Both the position numbers and the translations under genes were made by a program. 64,000 nucleotides of DNA from AC-32 sp963755635. GTDB taxonomy: Bacteria > Actinomycetota > Thermoleophilia > Gaiellales > Gaiellaceae. The notes under the pieces were generated by a model. It worked only from the letters and a program-made list of their open reading frames with translations, had not been told where the DNA came from and made no database searches. Of the stretch, positions 60,050-64,000 are shown one piece after another (position 1 is the first letter of the stretch; every line of letters begins with the position of its first letter). The DNA lies in NCBI GenBank assembly GCA_963755635.1, contig CAVWKS010000036.1:186001-250000 (forward strand), written 5' to 3'.

Positions 60050-60158
60050 CGCATCGGGCGGCGGCGGCCAGCTCGGCCGCTGCGGGATCGCGAGGACCCG
60101 CCGGTAGAACGCGAGTACGGAAACGCCGACGAGCGCGCCGGCCGCGAGAGCCAGGCGC

Positions 60159-60308
60159 CTAGGGGACGATGTGCACCACGACGATCTTCGTGCCGTGCGA
60201 GCCGACCTCGTCGCCGCGGTGATGCTTGGGACCGCGTGCGTAGGCGATCAGACCGACGATCAGCAGCCCGGCCACGACGATCAGCAGCCAGTCAGCGACG
60301 CGTCGCAT
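60159..60308 (-). CDS. Small single-pass membrane protein (49 residues)
   Basis: MRRVADWLLIVVAGLLIVGL followed by IAYARGPKHHRGDEVGSHGTKIVVVHIVP: one membrane helix and a histidine-rich polar tail. A strong GAGGAGG site lies 5 bp before the ATG at 60308. It is 12 bp downstream of the YfcC-type transporter and just before the PLD gene, so probably in one transcript. Function unknown. Confidence 0.7.
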   Translation of the reverse strand: MRRVADWLLIVVAGLLIVGLIAYARGPKHHRGDEVGSHGTKIVVVHIVP

Positions 60309-60320
60309 GTGGCCCTCCTC

Positions 60321-61811
60321 TCACAGCGCCGCCGAGACCGCGAGCACGACGATGGACAGTCCGCTGAGCAGCGCGAGCAACGGCCAGACCCAGCGAAGGT
60401 ACGTGCCGTACGGGACGCGGGCGATCGCGAGGCCGCCCATCACGACGGCAGACGTCGGGACGACGAGGTTCATCACGCCGGAGGCGCTCTGGTAGGCGGT
60501 CACGACGAGCGCGGTCGACACGCCGATGAAGCCCGCCAGCGGGGCCATGATGGGCATCGACAGCGTCGCGAGCCCGGAGCTCGAAGGGATCACCAGCGAC
60601 AAGGGCAGGAAGAGCAGGAACATCACGATCAGGAACGTGGTCTCGCCGGAATCGCCCAGCGCTTTCTCGATCCAGTGCAGGACGGTGTCCGTGATCTGGC
60701 CGTTGTTCATGATCACGGTGATGCCGCGCGCGATCCCGATGATCAGCGCGACGCCGAGCAGATCGCGCGCACCGTCGACGAAGCTGGTCGTCAGCTGGCC
60801 TTCGCCCAGGCGGCCGATCACTCCGATGACGATCGCGAACAGCAGGAAGGAGGCGGTCATCTCGGGGAACCACCACCACCAGGTCGGGAACGGGATCCCG
60901 ATGTCCTCCCAGGGAACGACCCCGTAGATCATCACGACGAACGCGAGCGCGAAGACGGCCAGGACCATCTTCTGCGTGCCGGTGAGCGTCACCTCGCCCT
61001 CGCCGCTCGCAGCCCGGAAGCGCGCCTCGTTCTCTGCCTTCAGGTCGTAGACGACCGACTTCGTCGGGTCCTTTTTGACCCGGTCGGCGTAGCGCAGGAC
61101 GAAGAAGATGCCGATCGCCAGGCCCACGAGCAGGAGGACCAGCCGCCCGATGATGCCTTCGCTGATCGAGATGCCCGCGATGCCGGAGGCGATCCCGGTC
61201 GCGAACGGGTTGACCGTCGAGCCGAGCACGCCGATCCCGCAGCCGAGCAGGACGATTGCCGCACCCGTGAGCGCGTCGTACCCCGCCGCGATCATCACGG
61301 TGATCACGAGCGCGTAGAAGGCGAGGCTTTCCTCGGCCATCCCGAACGTCGTGCCTCCCAGGGCGAAGACGCACATCAGGACGGGGATCATCCAGCGCTC
61401 CTTGCCCCGCATCCGCTGAACGAGATTGCCGATGCCGGCCTCGATCGCCCCGGTCTTCATCGTCACTCCGAGGAACCCGCCGATCACGAGGATGAACAGC
61501 GCGATGTCGATCGCGCCGAAGAGCGATCCCGAGTTGTAGTAGTTGATGTTCCCCTTCGCGTTCTCGATCCCGTAGAGCCCGTTGATCGGTGCCGTGAGCG
61601 AGTCGACGAGGATCCGCGCCGGATGCGACGCCACCTCGTGGTACGTCCCCGGAATCGGCTCGCCGGCGGCGTTGAGGTTGTAGATCCCGGCCGGAATGAC
61701 CCAGGTCGCGATCGCCGCCAGCACGATCAGCGCGAATAGGATCGTGTACGCGGAAGGGAGCCTGAACCCGCTCTTCTGCTCGGGCTCGCCGGTATCGGCG
61801 ACCGACGCCAT
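60321..61811 (-). CDS. YfcC-family transporter, probable arginine/ornithine antiporter
   Basis: 496 residues, about twelve membrane helices. Family features: N-terminal PSAYTILFALIVLAAIATWVIPAG, LFILVIGGFLGVTMKTGAIEAGI, ALGGTTFGMAEESLAFYAL, LGSTVNPFATGIAS, and LVIPSSSGLATLSMPIMAPLAGF plus TAYQSASGVMNLVVPTS. YfcC/ArcD2-type proteins exchange arginine for ornithine in arginine deiminase systems. The shared operator-like site with arcA supports this job; the substrate itself is inferred. ATG at 61811 preferred over TTG at 61823. Confidence 0.85.
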   Translation of the reverse strand: MASVADTGEPEQKSGFRLPSAYTILFALIVLAAIATWVIPAGIYNLNAAGEPIPGTYHEVASHPARILVDSLTAPINGLYGIENAKGNINYYNSGSLFGAIDIALFILVIGGFLGVTMKTGAIEAGIGNLVQRMRGKERWMIPVLMCVFALGGTTFGMAEESLAFYALVITVMIAAGYDALTGAAIVLLGCGIGVLGSTVNPFATGIASGIAGISISEGIIGRLVLLLVGLAIGIFFVLRYADRVKKDPTKSVVYDLKAENEARFRAASGEGEVTLTGTQKMVLAVFALAFVVMIYGVVPWEDIGIPFPTWWWWFPEMTASFLLFAIVIGVIGRLGEGQLTTSFVDGARDLLGVALIIGIARGITVIMNNGQITDTVLHWIEKALGDSGETTFLIVMFLLFLPLSLVIPSSSGLATLSMPIMAPLAGFIGVSTALVVTAYQSASGVMNLVVPTSAVVMGGLAIARVPYGTYLRWVWPLLALLSGLSIVVLAVSAAL

Positions 61812-61850
61812 CTCTGCTGGCAAGCGTAGAAACGGGCATTACCCGGGTGG

Positions 61851-61868
61851 TCACCCAAACGGGATGAG
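61851..61868 (-). promoter_or_regulatory. Operator-like site upstream of the YfcC-type transporter
   Basis: Plus strand TCACCCAAACGGGATGAG, matching the arcA site (58095-58112) at 16 of 18 positions. On the minus strand the half-sites TCATCC and GGGTGA with a 5-bp gap are identical in both. It begins right after the glpX stop and lies 39 bp upstream of the transporter ATG. Confidence 0.6.
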
Positions 61869-62882
61869 TCAGTAGCGCGGCAGGCGGACTTCCTCGCGGC
61901 GTTCGCGGGCGAAGAAGTGGATGCCGTCCACGAAGCGAACCCAGTTGCAGCGGGTGCACATGACGAGCGAGTGCGTCCACGCGCTGTCGGCCTGGAAGCG
62001 GACGCCTCGCAGCAGATCGCCGTTCGACACGCCGGTCGCGACGACGATCATCTCGCCCGGCGCGAGCTCCTCCATCGTGAAGATCCGCTCGAGGTCCTCC
62101 ACCCCGGACTCCTGCGCGGCCGTCACCTCGCTCCGCGACGTCGGCCAGAGCTGAGCCTGTAGCCCGCCGCCGAGGCAGCGCAGCGCCGCGGCCGACAGCA
62201 CCGCCTGCCGCGTCCCGCCGATCCCGATCGCGAGGTGGTCGTTCGTGCCGCGCACGGCCGCCGAGATCGACGCGGTCACGTCGCCGTCCTGGATCAGCTT
62301 GATGCGGGCGCCGGCGGCCCGGATCTCCTCGATCAGGTCGTGGTGGCGCGGCCGGTCGAGGACGATCGTGGTGATGTCGTTGACCATCCGCCCGAACGCG
62401 TCGGCGATCGCGCGGATGTTGTCGCCGACCGGCTTGCGCAGGTCGATCGCGTCCCGCGCCTTCGGGCCGACCGCCATCTTGCGCATGTACATGTCGGGCA
62501 GCGTCTGGAACGAGCCGGGCTCGCCGACCGCGACCATCGACATCGCACCGTAGCCGCCGCGCGCGACCACGCCGCGGCCTTCCAGAGGGTCGAGCGCGAG
62601 ATCGACGGCGATTCCGCCGGAGCCGATCGTGTCGCCGTGGTCGAGCTGGTCGCTCTCGCCGCCCGCGCCGATCACGACCCGCCCATCGATCGGCAGCTCC
62701 TCCAGGGCGAGCCGCATTGCGGTCGCGGCGTTGTCCTCGGCCTCTTGCTGCTCGGCGCGGCCGAGCCAGCGCGCGCCGGCCAGCGCCGCGCGCTCGGTCA
62801 CTCGAGCGTAGCTCTCGCAGAGGCAGAAGCGACCCTCGTGCCCGGCCCCCTCCGCGCGCTGCTCCGGCTGGGTTTGCGTCAT
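61869..62882 (-). CDS. glpX: Fructose-1,6-bisphosphatase class II (GlpX)
   Basis: 337 residues of the GlpX family. Metal-binding and active-site motifs are EDNAATAMRLALEELPIDGRVVIGAGG, DPLEGRGVVARGGYGAMSMVAVGEPG (D-P-x-E/D-G) and IGIGGTRQAVLSAAALRCLGGGLQAQLWP. It removes phosphate from fructose bisphosphate in gluconeogenesis. The last 50 residues (MCTRCNWVRFVDGIHFFARERREEV) are the usual C-terminal part. Start ATG at 62882 overlaps the kinase stop (ATGA), placing it in a sugar-phosphate operon. Confidence 0.96.
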   Translation of the reverse strand: MTQTQPEQRAEGAGHEGRFCLCESYARVTERAALAGARWLGRAEQQEAEDNAATAMRLALEELPIDGRVVIGAGGESDQLDHGDTIGSGGIAVDLALDPLEGRGVVARGGYGAMSMVAVGEPGSFQTLPDMYMRKMAVGPKARDAIDLRKPVGDNIRAIADAFGRMVNDITTIVLDRPRHHDLIEEIRAAGARIKLIQDGDVTASISAAVRGTNDHLAIGIGGTRQAVLSAAALRCLGGGLQAQLWPTSRSEVTAAQESGVEDLERIFTMEELAPGEMIVVATGVSNGDLLRGVRFQADSAWTHSLVMCTRCNWVRFVDGIHFFARERREEVRLPRY

Positions 62883-63796
62883 GCGCGGGCCCCGACGGCG
62901 GGCTCGGCCGCGGCCAGCACGAGCTCCATCACGTCGCCGATCGCGTCCTCGATGTTCCCGTTCTCGATCACGTGGACGCCATGCTTGCGCGCGCGGCCGA
63001 GGATGTACGTCTGGATCAGGCGGATGTCGTCGAACGAGTCGAGGTACTTCTCGTACGGCCGCATGCCCTCCGAGTCGGTGTCCCGGATCCAGAAGTGGCT
63101 CGCGTGCGCCTCGGGGTCGTCGATCGAGAGCACGCACTCGACGACGAGAGCGCCCTCGATCTTCGGGAGCATGCCCGGGACGAGGTGAACGCCCTCGAGG
63201 ACCATCGACCAGCCCTCCTCGAGCACCCGGTCGATCGCCGCGCGCACGCCGACGAGCACTTCGCGCGTCTGCTGGAGGAAGCCGTCGAGCACGGCGTCGC
63301 CGCCGTTCTCGCGGTCCTCTTCGGCCATCGCGCGGCCGGCGGCGAAGCTCGAATGGTGGATCGCCGGCATGAACTCCTGTGAGAAGAACGCCCGCATCGT
63401 CTGGCGGACGAAGTCGGTCGAGGTCACGCGCGTGATCCCGAGCCGGTAGGCCACGTCGGTGGCGACCGTCGACTTGCCGGTGCCCGTCGCGCCGCCGACC
63501 AGCAGGATGACCGGCAGATCGAGCTCGTAGAGGTCGCGGTACCGGCGCAGGCGGCGCATCGCGGCGGCGCCGTCCTCGGCTCCGAGCGTCTCGATCGCGA
63601 CCTCCTCCATGCGGTCGAGCGTCGTCGCAGGACGGCCCTGGGCAGAGAGATCGGCCTCGACCGCAAGCGCCAGCTCGTAGGCGCGGTGCGCAGGGAGACC
63701 GGCCGCCATCAGCGCACGCGCCATCAGGCCCTTCGAGAACGGGAGCCCGTCTTCGCCGCCGAGCGGGAGCGGTTGGCGGTAGCGGCGGTCGCTCAC
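62879..63796 (-). CDS. 2-phosphoglycerate kinase (cyclic 2,3-diphosphoglycerate pathway)
   Basis: 305 residues. An N-terminal ATP-cone/3H-like segment (about 8-80, PFSKGLMARALMAAGLPAHRAYELA) precedes a P-loop kinase: Walker A GGATGTGKST (101-110), ITRVTSTDFVRQTMRAFFSQEFMPAIHHSSF, and LEGVHLVPG. This is the archaeal 2-PGK layout that makes 2,3-bisphosphoglycerate from 2-phosphoglycerate. The next gene upstream encodes cyclic-2,3-diphosphoglycerate synthetase, which strongly supports the call. GTG start at 63796 overlaps that gene's stop. Confidence 0.9.
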   Translation of the reverse strand: MSDRRYRQPLPLGGEDGLPFSKGLMARALMAAGLPAHRAYELALAVEADLSAQGRPATTLDRMEEVAIETLGAEDGAAAMRRLRRYRDLYELDLPVILLVGGATGTGKSTVATDVAYRLGITRVTSTDFVRQTMRAFFSQEFMPAIHHSSFAAGRAMAEEDRENGGDAVLDGFLQQTREVLVGVRAAIDRVLEEGWSMVLEGVHLVPGMLPKIEGALVVECVLSIDDPEAHASHFWIRDTDSEGMRPYEKYLDSFDDIRLIQTYILGRARKHGVHVIENGNIEDAIGDVMELVLAAAEPAVGARA

Positions 63797-64000
63797 TGCC
63801 TGACCGGCTCCTTGACGAGGGCGAGGAACTGCTCGTCGACGCCGTCCCCAACGAGCTCGTTGTCGGCAAAGACCAGCTCGCGGCCCCGCTCGAGCGCGGC
63901 CTCGGCGACAACGTCGATCGCCGCGGCCTTGATCTCGACCAGGTAGACGTCGGCGTCGACCCGCTCGAGCTCCGCGCGCAGGGCGTCGCGCCGCGCCAGG
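63793..64000 (-). CDS. cpgS: Cyclic 2,3-diphosphoglycerate synthetase, C-terminus (partial)
   Basis: Only the last 68 or so residues are in the window (LRAELERVDADVYLVEIKAAAIDVVAEAALERGRELVFADNELV ... LALVKEPVRQ). The core stretch matches the C-terminal end of cDPG synthetases of archaea and some thermophilic bacteria, which close 2,3-bisphosphoglycerate into its cyclic form using ATP. Identification rests on this end and on the coupled 2-phosphoglycerate kinase. The gene runs off the right edge. Confidence 0.75.
   Translation of the reverse strand, partial: LARRDALRAELERVDADVYLVEIKAAAIDVVAEAALERGRELVFADNELVGDGVDEQFLALVKEPVRQ

Noticed and set aside
1..64000. CRISPR arrays, tRNA or rRNA genes, prophage or transposase genes
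   Set aside because: No spaced short repeats, no tRNA-like T-loop with acceptor pairing, and no integrase or transposase motifs were seen on either strand by eye.

Overview
The window is about 70% G+C, packed with genes, and reads as chromosomal DNA of an actinobacterium. The overall gene content suggests a deep-branching class such as Thermoleophilia (Gaiellales or Solirubrobacterales), but this placement is inference. Supporting signs are a fused PafB-PafC regulator, a decaprenyl-phosphate phosphoribosyltransferase, a fused SecDF, an mraZ-rsmH-ftsL-ftsI-murE cell-wall cluster, and frequent GTG/TTG starts with 4-bp ATGA/GTGA/TTGA overlaps. I found no rRNA, tRNA, transposase, phage gene or CRISPR array.

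Layout. 1-5540: dcw cluster on the minus strand (mraZ, rsmH, ftsL, ftsI ... murE), with a membrane GAF-GGDEF protein and a proline-rich protein inserted between ftsI and murE, and four perfectly phased MraZ boxes upstream of mraZ. 5570-13650: DUF1345 protein, ECF sigma factor coupled to a DNA alkyltransferase, a secreted sugar dehydrogenase fused to a cupredoxin, an alcohol dehydrogenase, an orphan response regulator, an ABC1 kinase, PlsC and a phasin-like protein. 13630-19500: secDF, yajC, tgt, a GNAT enzyme and queA (protein export plus queuosine tRNA modification; queG lies at 34722). 19520-30280: a DPPR-synthase-like prenyltransferase, a two-component system, secreted proteins, a 3-hydroxyacyl-CoA dehydrogenase / thiolase / aldehyde dehydrogenase set and zinc-ribbon proteins. 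30430-36760: a small zinc-motif protein, PafBC, a GAF sensor kinase, queG and a quinone-oxidoreductase-like enzyme.

36755-49690 is a potassium island: a KimA-like transporter and a universal stress protein, two divergent KdpD-like kinase / KdpE pairs, two KdpF-like peptides, kdpA, kdpC, kdpB (in that order), a free-standing KdpD N-terminal sensor and another stress-type protein. The classical KdpD is therefore split, and its kinase half is present twice. 49900-52000 holds a membrane beta-propeller, a CHAP hydrolase and a DUF59 Fe-S factor. 52016-58035 is an arginine deiminase operon (arcA, arcB, arcC) followed by a P-type cation ATPase. A YfcC-type transporter at 60321-61811 shares an 18-bp operator-like site with arcA, which suggests one regulon. 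The window ends with class II fructose bisphosphatase, 2-phosphoglycerate kinase and cyclic 2,3-diphosphoglycerate synthetase, genes for a solute best known from thermophilic archaea.

The most unusual non-coding signal is a pair of related, structured elements of about 115 nt (17871-17985 and 26086-26202) in the leaders of tgt and of the 3-hydroxyacyl-CoA dehydrogenase. At least thirteen genes, including essential ones (ftsI, ftsL, secDF), carry single-base frameshifts. This looks more like assembly indel error than decay, so coordinates of those genes are given across the shift.
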